NCBI GenBank assembly: GCA_024275565.1
Contig: JAJRYY010000173.1
Span: 16,103 to 80,102 of the forward strand
Source of the DNA: Planctomycetota bacterium
Lineage (GTDB): Bacteria; Planctomycetota; Phycisphaerae; UBA1845
Direction of reading: 5' to 3'
Length of the DNA: 64,000 nt
The position numbers were made by a program, and so were the translations under genes. Shown here one piece after another: positions 41,027 to 51,756 of this stretch. Below the pieces are notes generated by a model. The model was not told the DNA's origin. It searched no databases and was given only the letters and a program-made list of their open reading frames with translations. Every line of letters starts with the position of its first letter. The first letter of the stretch is position 1.

Positions 41027-41344
41027 TTACCGCGTCGATTTGCCATCAGACGGACGGTCGCGTTTCACTCCGAGTCCACGGAGCAATTGTGCCCGCAGTT
41101 TCTGGTACTCTTCCTCAGTCACTTCGCCGGATTCCCGCAATTCTGCCAGTTTGCCCAGATCCCACACATGTCCCGATAAATCGTCCTCATCGAACAGTCT
41201 TTTTTTGTAACGGGCGGTGATGATGGCGAGGACCACAACGACGACGAACAGCCCCCCGGACCATAGGATGGTCTCGGACCAGTCGATCTGCGGTGGTGAT
41301 GCCTGTACGAGCAGTGATGTCTGTGCGAGCAGTGCGTGCATCAT
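41027..41344 (-). CDS. single-TM protein with SHOCT-like C-terminal motif
   Basis: LAELRESGEVTEEEYQKLRAQLL. Confidence 0.75.
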   Translation of the reverse strand: MMHALLAQTSLLVQASPPQIDWSETILWSGGLFVVVVVLAIITARYKKRLFDEDDLSGHVWDLGKLAELRESGEVTEEEYQKLRAQLLRGLGVKRDRPSDGKSTR

Positions 41345-41504
41345 GGTCAGCGGTTCCGGACAGGTTTCAGGGTCGCCAGATGATGGTAGTCGCCAGAAAG
41401 TGCAGGATCAACGTCCAGCGCGGGAGTTTTCGGAAGGACGAGATTCCGTTACATATTCACTATCGCATTGCGGACAATCGGTGACGAACAAGGAGGATCA
41501 TATC

Positions 41505-41999
41505 GTGCTGGTAGGACTCATGTCGGACAGCCACGGCGAACATATCATGGTGCGGCGGGCGATGGCGATCTTCGATCAGGTCGGTGTGGAACATGTGATT
41601 CACTGTGGTGACGTCTGCGGGCGACAGGTGTTTGAGGAGATGGTCGGACGCCCCTGCCATTTTGTCTGGGGCAATTGCGACGTTCCGGACGGGGGTACGC
41701 TCGGATTCCTCGACTCGGTCGGAATCGCGGTCCCGGATTCCGTACCGTTGCGATTCGAGCTGGATGGCAAACGGTTCGCGGTGTATCACGGTCATGAGCG
41801 TGAGGCGCTGAGCATGGAGCTGCTGGAAGACGTCGATTATGTGATGCATGGTCATACGCACGAGCGACGTGATGAGCAGATCGGCTCCATACGCATCATC
41901 AATCCGGGCGCTCTGCACCGGGCTTTTCCCAAAACGGTGGCGACCCTCGATACACAAACCGACAGACTCAACTATCACATCGTCGATGATGGTCGTTAA
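41505..41999 (+). CDS. YfcE/MJ0936-type metallophosphoesterase
   Basis: GLMSDSHGEH, HCGDVCG, GNCD, HGHTHE; GTG start after AGGAGG SD at 41491. Confidence 0.88.
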   Translation: MLVGLMSDSHGEHIMVRRAMAIFDQVGVEHVIHCGDVCGRQVFEEMVGRPCHFVWGNCDVPDGGTLGFLDSVGIAVPDSVPLRFELDGKRFAVYHGHEREALSMELLEDVDYVMHGHTHERRDEQIGSIRIINPGALHRAFPKTVATLDTQTDRLNYHIVDDGR

Positions 42000-42035
42000 G
42001 CGTCATAGCGCCTGTCCCTGGAGCATGCACCGGTC

Positions 42036-42839
42036 ATGAACTGTCGTCTCTCCACCATCTGGGTTGTGTCCGTGCTGTCCTTGTCGTCAGCCATTGTCTA
42101 CACCTACTGGACGCGCAGCAGTCAACCTGATCTGTCACGCGATGTTGCATCGAAGGATGGTGCCATTCGCGTTTTGTGCTGGGCATTGGATCCAGAGATA
42201 GAGACTGCGACGATTTCGAAACTTCTCAACGAGATGCTCCGCCGATTCGATCCGGACGTGATTCTGCTCTCCGGACTCAACTCATCCGATGAAGCGGATC
42301 GTGTACTTGCGGACACCGAAGGAGACTGGCGCTCCACAGCCAGCCCCCCATTCCGTAGTGCGCAGTCCCGACTTGCCATCCTCATCCACGCGGATCTCGG
42401 TCCATCAAAACAGGTGCTTATTCAATCCAACAACGCGCGTGCGCTGGCGTACCTATTTGAGGACGAGCATGGACCTGGCGGTGCGGTGGTTTGCGTGGAT
42501 GATTCGTTACTTCCAGGCCAGTAAGCGCACGACCTCATGGAGCGGGTGATGGAATGGCGTCGGGTGGTGGGCGATGACCCGGTGATTGTCGGTGGCAGAA
42601 TATCACCGGAGACCACATTGAAACTGACACAACCGAACAGGGGACAGATGACGCGAAAACCGCCAGTTTCCGCCAGGTTTATCGATTGTGTTGGCGCACC
42701 CGATGCATTATCCACTCCGCCCCCTTCACGGCTGTTTGCATCTCCAGATACCATACTGGTTAATCGTTCGATGGTGGTGATGGCACCGACGCTTTCCGCT
42801 TTCAGGAACGCGCCGGTACTTGTGGATCTTCGTCCTTGA
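42036..42839 (+). pseudogene. decayed endonuclease/exonuclease/phosphatase (EEP)-like gene interrupted by an in-frame TAA at 42522-42524
   Basis: the ORFs 42036-42524 and 42537-42839 are in the same frame, separated only by one stop and AHDL; EEP-like architecture with catalytic motifs missing. Confidence 0.5.
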
Positions 42840-43326
42840 GCAGGACCAGTGTGGCTGCATCTTCGCAGGCCTGCTCCTGCACAGGAGGGACGTCAATGGG
42901 CTGACCGAAGATCGCCTGGCAGAGTGAGTCCAGATCGTCCTGGGATGGTATACGCCTGATGCTCGACGACTCGAGTTTGGCGCACCAGCGATCCACATGG
43001 GAGCGGAACAGGCCTGGACCCAGCAGTACGATCGCGGGGTGCGTCAGCCTTAAATCAGAGGTCATTCGCCGCAACGTGTCGCGATGGACGACACCAAGAT
43101 TCTTCCTTTTCAACAGGGTATGGAACAGCTTCCGCGGATCGTTGATGACAGCGCTCGGCTGGCGTCGCGTCTGTAATCGCTGCAACATGGACAACGCAAG
43201 CAGCACAGCCGCCATCAGTAGAATCACCACCAGCACACCGACAAACGATCCGCCCTCGGTGAACCTTTTCTGGATGGAGTGGAGTGCGTCCTGGATCAGA
43301 AGAAGTTGTGATGTCATGGCGTGCAA
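42802..43326 (-). CDS. hypothetical TM protein
   Basis: 174 aa, one strong TM; overlaps the end of the HEAT-repeat gene. Confidence 0.6.
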   Translation of the reverse strand: MHAMTSQLLLIQDALHSIQKRFTEGGSFVGVLVVILLMAAVLLALSMLQRLQTRRQPSAVINDPRKLFHTLLKRKNLGVVHRDTLRRMTSDLRLTHPAIVLLGPGLFRSHVDRWCAKLESSSIRRIPSQDDLDSLCQAIFGQPIDVPPVQEQACEDAATLVLLKDEDPQVPARS

Positions 43327-45194
43327 TCGTCCTCAACGTACTGATGATCTGCATGTCCCATGGTTGAAAGCAACTTGGCCGCCTTCGCCCGCACGACGTC
43401 GTCGGGATCCTCAGCCGCCAGATCAATGACACGCTGGAGCAGCGTTTGCAAACCCAGCTCCTCGATCACCCAGAGGGCGGAGAGCCGATGCTCACGCTGG
43501 TCATCCTGGATCATATGGATCAATGCTTCTGCAGCGTCTCGTGCGCGGAGCGGCAGGAGTGCTTTGACTGCGTTGGCTTTCACGCGATTGTTATCTGCCT
43601 CAAGCTTGGGCGCAAGGAGCTTGAAACGCTGATCGGAATCTGCAGATTCCAGGGCTTCGACCGCGTTGGCCTGAACACGTTGATCGTAATCATGAAGCGC
43701 CATCTGCATGATGCGATCCGCAGTTGCACCCTTCATTTTCGACATCAAACCGACTGCGATGCTCCTCGATTTCTCATCGGAAGCATGACCGGCTGCGTAG
43801 ATCTCCAGGGCGAACGGAGCGATTCTATCTGATCGGCCGATCATGATGAGCGCACGGATGCGTTCCTCAGCCTCATCGCTCCGAAGACGCGCCTTGAGGA
43901 TGCTGTCGAATCGGTCGTCGGACTGGAGGAGGTGATCGATTTCGGATTTACGCTCCTCTTCAGTCATCACATCAAAACGCAACCATGCCCGCTCGAACTG
44001 CTCTTCCACCGTCACGGGCGTTTCGTCGGATTGTGCAACCTGCTCGACCAGTTCGTCAGGTCGATACCCTGTTGGGTTTCTGCGGAATAACTCACGAGCG
44101 GCGATCGGAGAAAGAAGACTGTCTCGCCACCCGACAACACGCTGAAGAAGCCTGTCCGTCCTGGGGGATACCATGCGCGTGATATGCCACAACGCCGCCT
44201 CACGCACAGGATTGTGGTGATGGCCTAACATCTCGTGGAAGACGGTGTATTTCTGGTCGACCGGCAGGGTCGTCAAACTGACAAAACGCATCGCCCCGAT
44301 CGCCTGATCCGTCGTCAACTCCTTCCAGCGATCCTTGTTCTCAAGGAGCGGAGCAAAGTTGCGTAACCAGCCACACGCACGCGCCATTTCAGGATCATAT
44401 GTGATCCATGCTTCGTCGAGCAGGCGGAGCAGGAAATCCCAATCCGTGCAGGTCCCAATGCGATGAGCGGCTGCGTTGCGAAGGTCCGGATATTGCAAAG
44501 CTCGTATCGCATAGGAAGCCATCATTGGCGAAAAATGGTTCCCGAGCGATTCATTCAAAGCTCGAACGAGGTGCGTCCGGGTGATCCCTGCCTGCTTGAA
44601 TAACTCTGCTTCCGTATAGGCGCCCAACCACATTGCTGCCCGCAGAATTTCGCCCCGGAAATGAGACTGCCATGACTCGATGGCTTCGTTGATCGCCTCT
44701 GCAAGATGCGCGACGATCCTGGCCATCTCACGGCGCTGAACCTGCCCCGTCGCGCTGTGCGATCTTTCAACCACATCATGGGTCATCTGCTCCAGTACGC
44801 GGGCGGCGGCGGTGGATGTTCTGGGGCATCGACGAGGCAACGCACAGGCAAGGAGATAGGCGTACTGTGTGTTTTCAGAAACACGGATGATTTCGACAGC
44901 TCCGAGTCGAGCGTCGTCTGATTCTGACGAAATCGCCTTGCGAAGTGTCGACGCCAGACCGTCCATGTTTGCAAGGAGTTGCTGTTGAAGCTCCGGGTCG
45001 AATCCACTGAAACGTCCGATAAGTGGTACAAGCTGGGTCGCATTCCCGCGCTCCAGCAGAACCCTGACTGCCACGCCCCGTATCAGCGGTTCGAGATCGG
45101 GCAACGCTTCGACCAGAACACTGTCCACTGCGAGATTCCCATCCTGGGACAACGCATCGTAGGTGGATTGAAGTCGAGGGTGAATCGCATCCAT
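43314..45194 (-). CDS. HEAT-repeat protein
   Basis: 626 aa, repeated helical units (DYDQRVQANAVEALE, DNNRVKANAVKALL, DPDDVVRAKAAKLLS). Confidence 0.85.
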   Translation of the reverse strand: MDAIHPRLQSTYDALSQDGNLAVDSVLVEALPDLEPLIRGVAVRVLLERGNATQLVPLIGRFSGFDPELQQQLLANMDGLASTLRKAISSESDDARLGAVEIIRVSENTQYAYLLACALPRRCPRTSTAAARVLEQMTHDVVERSHSATGQVQRREMARIVAHLAEAINEAIESWQSHFRGEILRAAMWLGAYTEAELFKQAGITRTHLVRALNESLGNHFSPMMASYAIRALQYPDLRNAAAHRIGTCTDWDFLLRLLDEAWITYDPEMARACGWLRNFAPLLENKDRWKELTTDQAIGAMRFVSLTTLPVDQKYTVFHEMLGHHHNPVREAALWHITRMVSPRTDRLLQRVVGWRDSLLSPIAARELFRRNPTGYRPDELVEQVAQSDETPVTVEEQFERAWLRFDVMTEEERKSEIDHLLQSDDRFDSILKARLRSDEAEERIRALIMIGRSDRIAPFALEIYAAGHASDEKSRSIAVGLMSKMKGATADRIMQMALHDYDQRVQANAVEALESADSDQRFKLLAPKLEADNNRVKANAVKALLPLRARDAAEALIHMIQDDQREHRLSALWVIEELGLQTLLQRVIDLAAEDPDDVVRAKAAKLLSTMGHADHQYVEDDCTP

Positions 45195-45315
45195 GATGGA
45201 TGTATATCGGACGCTGAAGGCCTGAAAGCGCGGGTGAAATGTCGCGCCAGATGAGAGAATCCACCCACAGCCCGCAATTCACTCAGACAACAATCCACAA
45301 CGACCTCAGCTTCGC

Positions 45316-45385
45316 CGTCAGTCTACACCCCTCAGTCTCAGCCCGTCAGTCTCAACGCGTCAGTCCCAGCCCGTCAGTCCATGTC
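45316..45385. repeat. 14-bp tandem repeat x5 beginning at the GNAT gene stop codon
   Basis: rc: ACATGGACTGACGG / GCTGGGACTGACGC / GTTGAGACTGACGG / GCTGAGACTGAGGG / GTGTAGACTGACGG. Confidence 0.9.
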
Positions 45386-45832
45386 CTGGAGATTTTTCTC
45401 GAAAATGACCAGATTCGACTGATTTCGAGCATCCCAGCGGATTCCGACGATATCGTAGTCCTGCCGGATGGCGACCATCAGCATGGGGCGGGCGATGTTG
45501 CTGCATTCGAATCGCATCATTTCGTACCCATTTTCCCGAGCCAGCGCTTGTTCGGCTGCCAACAACTGGCTGGCGACGCCAAGACGACGCGCGTCGTGAA
45601 CCACGCCACACAACCAGGCATAATAGGTGGTAGGCCTGAGGTCGTACCCACAGGTGAAACCCACGGGACGCTTGTCGAGGTGTGCCACGAGGATCAGCAC
45701 GCCTTTTCGCTCCTCAAAGCGTCGCTGGAAAAATTCCACTGGCTTTGAAGGCGTGAACATCTGATTGTAAAGATCGCAGATCAGGTCTATTTCACCGATT
45801 CCAACTCGCTCGATTTCTGCATTGGCCATCAT
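45374..45832 (-). CDS. GNAT-family N-acetyltransferase
   Basis: RRLGVASQLLAAEQALARENGYEMMRFE; start trimmed from ORF track because upstream codons overlap the next gene. Confidence 0.75.
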   Translation of the reverse strand: MMANAEIERVGIGEIDLICDLYNQMFTPSKPVEFFQRRFEERKGVLILVAHLDKRPVGFTCGYDLRPTTYYAWLCGVVHDARRLGVASQLLAAEQALARENGYEMMRFECSNIARPMLMVAIRQDYDIVGIRWDARNQSNLVIFEKNLQDMD

Positions 45833-45882
45833 GGTACTCCCTGTGTTCATTTTGTTAGATGCGACGGAACTGATGTTCGGGA

Positions 45883-48753
45883 TTACGGTGTTCCGATCTT
45901 CGAAGCGTTCGGTGCCGGGCGGACGAATACTTCGCCGGTGACGGTGCGTTCTCCCTGGGTTACCTTGATTGTGTAGGTTCCGGACGGGACGAATTTGAGT
46001 TGTCCCAGCCAGACGTCCGGATTTGGAAACCGGTCCTTTTCGTCCGGTAAGAGATCCCACATCACACGGTTCAGCCCCCTCTCGTTGGTGCCTGTCAGCT
46101 TGCGGATTTCTCGCCCGTCGGCGTTTGAAATCGTGATCGAGACCGAATCGCGATCGTAATCTCGAAGCCAATAGGTGATACCAGCACCGCTGGGCGGATT
46201 GTCGGCTGTGAACATGCGATCGCCCCAGAATCCCCACGCGTCGAGGTAGAGGATTGGTTTCGCGTCGCGGATGGCGAAGAGGTGCAGGGGTGAATCCATC
46301 ACAGATTGTGTGAGCTGCGAGAGTGGGGATGCATCGTCAAGGATGTATACACTGCGTCCGTGCGTTCCGGCGATGAGGTCATTTTCGCGCGGCTGCTGGG
46401 CGAGGTCGTCTACGGATACTGTGGGCAGCGTGTCGCCATTGAGTTTCACCCAGTGCTTGCCGCGATCGATTGATACATGGATTGCGTGTTCGGACCCTGC
46501 GTAGAGGACATTCGCATTGTGGACATCTTCGCGGATGACTTTGACGGGTGCATCTTCCGGCAGGTTTCCGGTGATGTTCTGCCAGGAAGTTCCGCCGTCG
46601 GTCGTCATGAGAACGAGCGGGGTCATCCGGTCGCTGCGGTGACCGTCGATGGCGGCGTAGGCTGTTTCTGCGTCGTGATGGGATGGTTCAATTTTGGAGA
46701 CGTAGTACCCTGAAACCTGGGGTGGCGTCATGTTACGCCAGGATGCACCGCCATCGTTTGTGATGTGGATGAGGCCATCGTCTGTTCCGGCGAATATGAG
46801 TCCTTTTTGCAGTCTAGACTCAGCCAGCGACACGACGGTTCCATGGGTCTCCGCCTCTGAACCGATGGTGAGGATTTCGTCGATGTCGCGGTCGGAAAGA
46901 TCGGGGCTGATGATCTTCCAGTACTCGCCGCGCCCGGTGAGTTTGAAGACGTGGTTTCCGCCGAGGTATAGCACGGTGTGGTCGTGCGGGGAGATGAAGA
47001 AGGGTGCGTTCCAGTTGAATCTGAATCCCGGTTGACCTTCCTTGGCTGAGGGGTAAATGCTCTTTCGGACGCCGGTATCGAGGTGGATGCGGGCGAGGTG
47101 GCCTCCCTGGGATTCTGCGTAGACGATGTTGGGATCGACCGGATCGAATGCGACGCCGAATCCATCGCCACCATGGATAAACGTCCAGTCGCTATTGCTG
47201 ATCCCGGCGTTGGATTCTCCTGGTGAGAATGTGCGAATGCGCGTTTTTGTGCGGCTGGGACCGATCCACGAACCATTGTCCTGCAATCCGCCGCCGACGC
47301 GGTATGGGTCGGAGTTGTCTACGGCGATGTTGTAGAACTGGCCGGCTGCTATGTGGTTGATGAAATCCCAGGTTTTTCCGCGATCGTATGACGTGTAAAT
47401 GCCTCCGTCGGAACCGAGCAGAAGGTGGTCGCTGTCGTCTGGATCGATGACCATGGCGTGCATATCGACGTGGGGTTTGGATGCTCCTCCTGCCCGGAAA
47501 TGCCTTCCACCGTCATCGGAAACCGCCAGTCCCCAGCCAAGCTGATAGATGCGCTGGTCGTCGCCGGGATCGATGCGAATTTTCGAAAAGTAGAAAGGCC
47601 GCATCGCCATTTCGTTGATCCGTGTCCAGGTTTCGCCCCGATCGTCTGTGCGGAATACGCCGCCACTTTTGCTGCGGTTGTCGTAGGGATTCACGCCCCA
47701 CCCGCCCTCGTTGGATTCTATCACTGCGAATAGAACGCTCGAATCTTTTGCGTAGATGTCCAACCCGATGCGACCGGTAGACCCGGGAAGCCCGCCACTG
47801 AGTTTCTTCCATGAATCGCCCGCGTCGTCGGAACGATAGAGACCCCCCTCCGCCCCACCGCTCTGGAAGCTGTAGGCTGTGCGTTGACGCATGTACATGG
47901 CGGCGTAGATGGTGTCAGGGTTCGAGGGGTCGAGCAGCACATCGCAGGCGCCAGTGTTCTCGTCGATCTGCAAGACTGGCGTCCAGGATGCCCCGCGATC
48001 CGTCGTCTTAAAGACACCGCGCATCTTGTTTGGTCCCCAGAGATGTCCAAGGGCAGCCACATAGCAGACGTCCGGGTTCTTCGGATGGACAGCCAATCTC
48101 GGAATATCGTGCGAATCGGCTAGTCCGACGTGCTCGAAGGTCGATCCACCGTCCGTCGAAACATACACGCCATTGCCCCAGGATGAACTGTTTCGATTGT
48201 TTCCCTCGCCGGTACCGACCCAGACGATTTTTGCCTTACCCTTTTTGATCAGCTCATCGCGATCGGTCGTGTCGAATGCGTCGCTCAGCTCGCTGCGCCA
48301 TCCGGACCAGTCGGCTGGTGCATCCGCCACCGCGACCGAACCGATGCAGGATGTCGCTTCCTTATCAAAGACTGGAGAAAATGTGGTACCGCCGTTTGTG
48401 GTTTTGAATAATCCGCCGGTTGCAAATGCAACAAAGAACGTTCTCATGTTGCCGGGGGCGATAGCGATGTCTGCCACCCTTCCGGACATGTTGGCTGGTC
48501 CGATGGATCGCCATTTGAGTGCTTTTAGATCATCGACGTCAAGGATGCGAGCCGATGCACGTTGCACGGTATTCGCTGTGGAGGTCGTCTGTACCCCTGC
48601 CTTCACGCCCTCTTGCTGGGCGGTCGCTTTTCCCGGTCCTGCGCATCCTGTCAGCAGAAGCGTTAATGCCATCATGAGTCGACAACCATATCTATTATTC
48701 ATCAAACCTGCTCCCCATGGAATGCTCGCGGAATCGATGCCGGATGTTAGCAA
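45883..48753 (-). CDS. sortilin/VPS10-type BNR-repeat beta-propeller lipoprotein
   Basis: 956 aa, repeated YVSTDGGSTFEHV / FKTTDRGASWTPV Asp-box motifs; LTLLLTGC lipobox. Confidence 0.88.
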   Translation of the reverse strand: MLTSGIDSASIPWGAGLMNNRYGCRLMMALTLLLTGCAGPGKATAQQEGVKAGVQTTSTANTVQRASARILDVDDLKALKWRSIGPANMSGRVADIAIAPGNMRTFFVAFATGGLFKTTNGGTTFSPVFDKEATSCIGSVAVADAPADWSGWRSELSDAFDTTDRDELIKKGKAKIVWVGTGEGNNRNSSSWGNGVYVSTDGGSTFEHVGLADSHDIPRLAVHPKNPDVCYVAALGHLWGPNKMRGVFKTTDRGASWTPVLQIDENTGACDVLLDPSNPDTIYAAMYMRQRTAYSFQSGGAEGGLYRSDDAGDSWKKLSGGLPGSTGRIGLDIYAKDSSVLFAVIESNEGGWGVNPYDNRSKSGGVFRTDDRGETWTRINEMAMRPFYFSKIRIDPGDDQRIYQLGWGLAVSDDGGRHFRAGGASKPHVDMHAMVIDPDDSDHLLLGSDGGIYTSYDRGKTWDFINHIAAGQFYNIAVDNSDPYRVGGGLQDNGSWIGPSRTKTRIRTFSPGESNAGISNSDWTFIHGGDGFGVAFDPVDPNIVYAESQGGHLARIHLDTGVRKSIYPSAKEGQPGFRFNWNAPFFISPHDHTVLYLGGNHVFKLTGRGEYWKIISPDLSDRDIDEILTIGSEAETHGTVVSLAESRLQKGLIFAGTDDGLIHITNDGGASWRNMTPPQVSGYYVSKIEPSHHDAETAYAAIDGHRSDRMTPLVLMTTDGGTSWQNITGNLPEDAPVKVIREDVHNANVLYAGSEHAIHVSIDRGKHWVKLNGDTLPTVSVDDLAQQPRENDLIAGTHGRSVYILDDASPLSQLTQSVMDSPLHLFAIRDAKPILYLDAWGFWGDRMFTADNPPSGAGITYWLRDYDRDSVSITISNADGREIRKLTGTNERGLNRVMWDLLPDEKDRFPNPDVWLGQLKFVPSGTYTIKVTQGERTVTGEVFVRPAPNASKIGTP

Positions 48754-49056
48754 ATTGTCGATTGGATGTATATGTGAGGTACCCCCGGGGTCGATCTGGA
48801 CTTATACAGTGTCACATGCTGACACTCCATCCATGCATGCTACACGCTGTTCGGAGGACGTCTTGTGCAACACTCCGGGGCTAGCGTGGACGCAGACCTG
48901 CCTCACCAGTCACTGAGAAAGCGGCTTGGATTTCCTGGCAGATACATTGAATTTCGAGATGGGCTTTGACGATACGAAATCCGATGTTATAGTGGTGCAT
49001 TGCGTGGGCAGGGTTCAGGCTCACAGCGACGTAAGTCCATGCGTTGCAACAATTTA

Positions 49057-49129
<73 letters not shown>

Positions 49130-49190
49130 GTGCATTGTGGCGGATTATCAAAATTTTCGCCTGATTTGCGTTCTTTGTCCTGTTTTCGAT

Positions 49191-49290
49191 CAGGTGCAGC
49201 TTTTTTCTACCAGGTGCATCATTTTCCTATCAGATGCATTCTGTTCCTGCCAGATGCACCCTGTTCTCATCAGATGCATTCTGGCTTCGA
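49191..49290. repeat. 20-bp tandem repeat x5 downstream of tRNA-Phe
   Basis: cagatgcattctgttcctgc; five contiguous 20-mers. Confidence 0.93.
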
Positions 49291-49323
49291 CGCAGGCGAT
49301 TCGGCCATGCCACGACTGTTCTC

Positions 49324-49375
49324 AGCACCGTCATCCTGCCGCACCGTCATCTCTCCCGCACCGTCATCCTCCTGC
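49324..49375. repeat. 16-bp tandem repeat x3 (gcaccgtcatcctgcc)
   Basis: three near-contiguous 16-mers, one with a 1-bp insertion. Confidence 0.8.
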
Positions 49376-49599
49376 ACAGAATACCACGCTTGACCTCATG
49401 TCACGTTTGGCCTCCAATTTGACCAGTCTGTATGCAGGCGCTGGAATCGCACGGATGGTCGCATCTGCGTGCCCGGTGATCCTTCGGCGATCGGAAAATT
49501 CTGGGCGATATGTGAAGTGTAGTCATCGGCGAAACACTCGGATACATTGATACCGTCATACCGGACCCTGTTGCCACTGCCGTTATCCGAAGGAGATCA

Positions 49600-51756
49600 T
49601 TGATGAACCGACGTTTTCTGACATTTGCCTTGCTTCTGGTTGTTTCCGGCTGGATGGGGGCCGCTGCCCAGAGTGAAACACATCCCTTTTCCGTTCACGA
49701 TATGCTGAGCATGGACCGTATCAGCGATCCACAGGTTTCACCCGGCAAGTCGCGGATCGTCTTCGTGCGGCGCACCACCGATCTTGAGGCGAACCGTGGT
49801 CGTACCGATCTTTGGCTTGTGAATCTGGACGGACTTGGGATGCGAAGACTCACCTCGCATGAGGCTGGCGACTGGAACCCGCGATGGTCCCCCGATGGGA
49901 AGACGATCTGGTTTCTATCCACCCGCTCTGGCACGTCGCAGGTGTGGCGTATACCAGCCGATGGCGGTGAGGCTGAGCAGTTCACGGATCTTCCGCTCGA
50001 CATTGGCGCCCTGGCGATGTCTCCGACGGGGTCGCACATTGCGATCTCGATGGACGTGTTTCCGGATACGAAATCTCCCGAGGAGACGAAAACCCGCCTG
50101 GATGAGATCGCGTCGAGCAAGACCACCGGTCGCATCTATGATGGTCTGTTCATTCGTCATTGGGACACCTGGAAGGATGGGCGGCGATCGCACATCTTCG
50201 TGATGTCGACCATGGGCAGTGCAAACGGGTTGTATTCCTCACAGATCCAGGTGTCGGGGCGGGTCGGACTCGAGGTCTTGAGCAAGGCAGCCGGTGGGAC
50301 GCTCGTGGATGTCATGCAGGGGATGGACGCGGACTGTCCGACGAAACCGTTCGGGGGCACGGAGGACTTCACCTTCTCACCCGAAGGGCGATCGATCGTG
50401 TTCACCGCGCGCGATGTTGGCAGGGAGGAAGCCTGGTCCACCGATTTCGACCTATACGCAGTCCCGATCGATGCTTCCGAACCGCCTCGCTGCCTGACCG
50501 AAAAAAATCAGGCATGGGATGCTTCACCGGTGTTCTCGCCGGATGGTAAATGGCTTGCATACCTCGCGATGGAACGACCGCGATACGAGTCTGACCGGTT
50601 CCGAATCATCCTGCGTCCGTGGGAGGAGTCGCGTGGAAGCAGGCAGGAGAACCGGAAGACACGCGTCCTGACGCAGAACTGGGATCGCTCGGTGCGGTCC
50701 TTCACCTGGTCGGGGAATGGGCGGACCATCGCAGCCACCGCCTCCCATCTTGGCAACGCATCCCTGTTCGCGATCGACGTTGCGACCGGAGATGTCGCAA
50801 AACCGTTGTCGATGTGGGGCTCGGTTGGTGCGGTGACCACGGATGATGATCGTGTCGTGTACGGATTCGACGACCTTAAGTCGCCCGTCGAGTTTCGCTG
50901 GATCAGCTTCGATGGCGAACAGTCCGGAATCATCACCACCATCAATGCCGATAAAATCAAAGCGACCCGGATGGGAGATTATGAACAGTTCCAGTTCAAG
51001 GGCTGGAACGATGAGACTGTGCATGGATACGTCGTCAAACCGGTCGATTTTGACCCGAAAAAGAAGTACCCGGTAGCCTTCCTTATCCATGGCGGCCCTC
51101 AGGGGTCATTCGGAAATCACTTCCACTATCGCTGGAACCCCCAGACCTACGCCGGTGCGGGCTATGCTGCCATCATGATCGACTTCCACGGTTCGACGGG
51201 TTATGGCCAGGCGTTCTGCGACTCGATTCAGGGCGACTGGGGCGGAAAACCACTCATCGACCTGAAAAAAGGGTTGGCTGCTGCCCTCAAGAAATATGGC
51301 TGGCTTGACGGAGACCGCGTCTCAGCCCTTGGTGCGTCGTTCGGCGGGTATATGATTAACTGGATCGAGGGGAACTGGTCGGACCGCTTCCGCTGTCTGG
51401 TCAATCACGACGGAAACCTCGACGAACGGATGGCCTACTACAACACGGAAGAGCTATGGTTTCCAGAGAGGGACCACATGGGCACGCCCTGGGACAATCC
51501 GGAACACTTCGAGAAGCACAACCCGGTCAATTTTGTGAAAAACTGGAAGACGCCGATGCTGGTGATTCACGGGGCGCTCGACTACCGCGTCGTCGACACG
51601 CAGGGCATTGCGACGTTCAACGCACTGCAACGCCGCAACATCCCGAGCAAGCTGCTCTATTTCCCTGATGAAAACCACTGGGTCCTGAAACCAGCCAACA
51701 GCATCCAATGGCACGAAACGGTCATCGAATGGCTGGACCAATGGACGAAGAACTAA
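49600..51756 (+). CDS. S9-family prolyl oligopeptidase / acylaminoacyl peptidase, secreted
   Basis: 718 aa; signal peptide, propeller, catalytic GASFGGYM. Confidence 0.93.
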   Translation: MMNRRFLTFALLLVVSGWMGAAAQSETHPFSVHDMLSMDRISDPQVSPGKSRIVFVRRTTDLEANRGRTDLWLVNLDGLGMRRLTSHEAGDWNPRWSPDGKTIWFLSTRSGTSQVWRIPADGGEAEQFTDLPLDIGALAMSPTGSHIAISMDVFPDTKSPEETKTRLDEIASSKTTGRIYDGLFIRHWDTWKDGRRSHIFVMSTMGSANGLYSSQIQVSGRVGLEVLSKAAGGTLVDVMQGMDADCPTKPFGGTEDFTFSPEGRSIVFTARDVGREEAWSTDFDLYAVPIDASEPPRCLTEKNQAWDASPVFSPDGKWLAYLAMERPRYESDRFRIILRPWEESRGSRQENRKTRVLTQNWDRSVRSFTWSGNGRTIAATASHLGNASLFAIDVATGDVAKPLSMWGSVGAVTTDDDRVVYGFDDLKSPVEFRWISFDGEQSGIITTINADKIKATRMGDYEQFQFKGWNDETVHGYVVKPVDFDPKKKYPVAFLIHGGPQGSFGNHFHYRWNPQTYAGAGYAAIMIDFHGSTGYGQAFCDSIQGDWGGKPLIDLKKGLAAALKKYGWLDGDRVSALGASFGGYMINWIEGNWSDRFRCLVNHDGNLDERMAYYNTEELWFPERDHMGTPWDNPEHFEKHNPVNFVKNWKTPMLVIHGALDYRVVDTQGIATFNALQRRNIPSKLLYFPDENHWVLKPANSIQWHETVIEWLDQWTKN

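Noticed and set aside
45833-46237. N-terminal extension of the GNAT ORF (287 aa in the ORF track)
   Set aside because: The extra residues overlap the sortilin-like gene on the same strand in another frame and look non-coding; MMANAEIE is the likely start.
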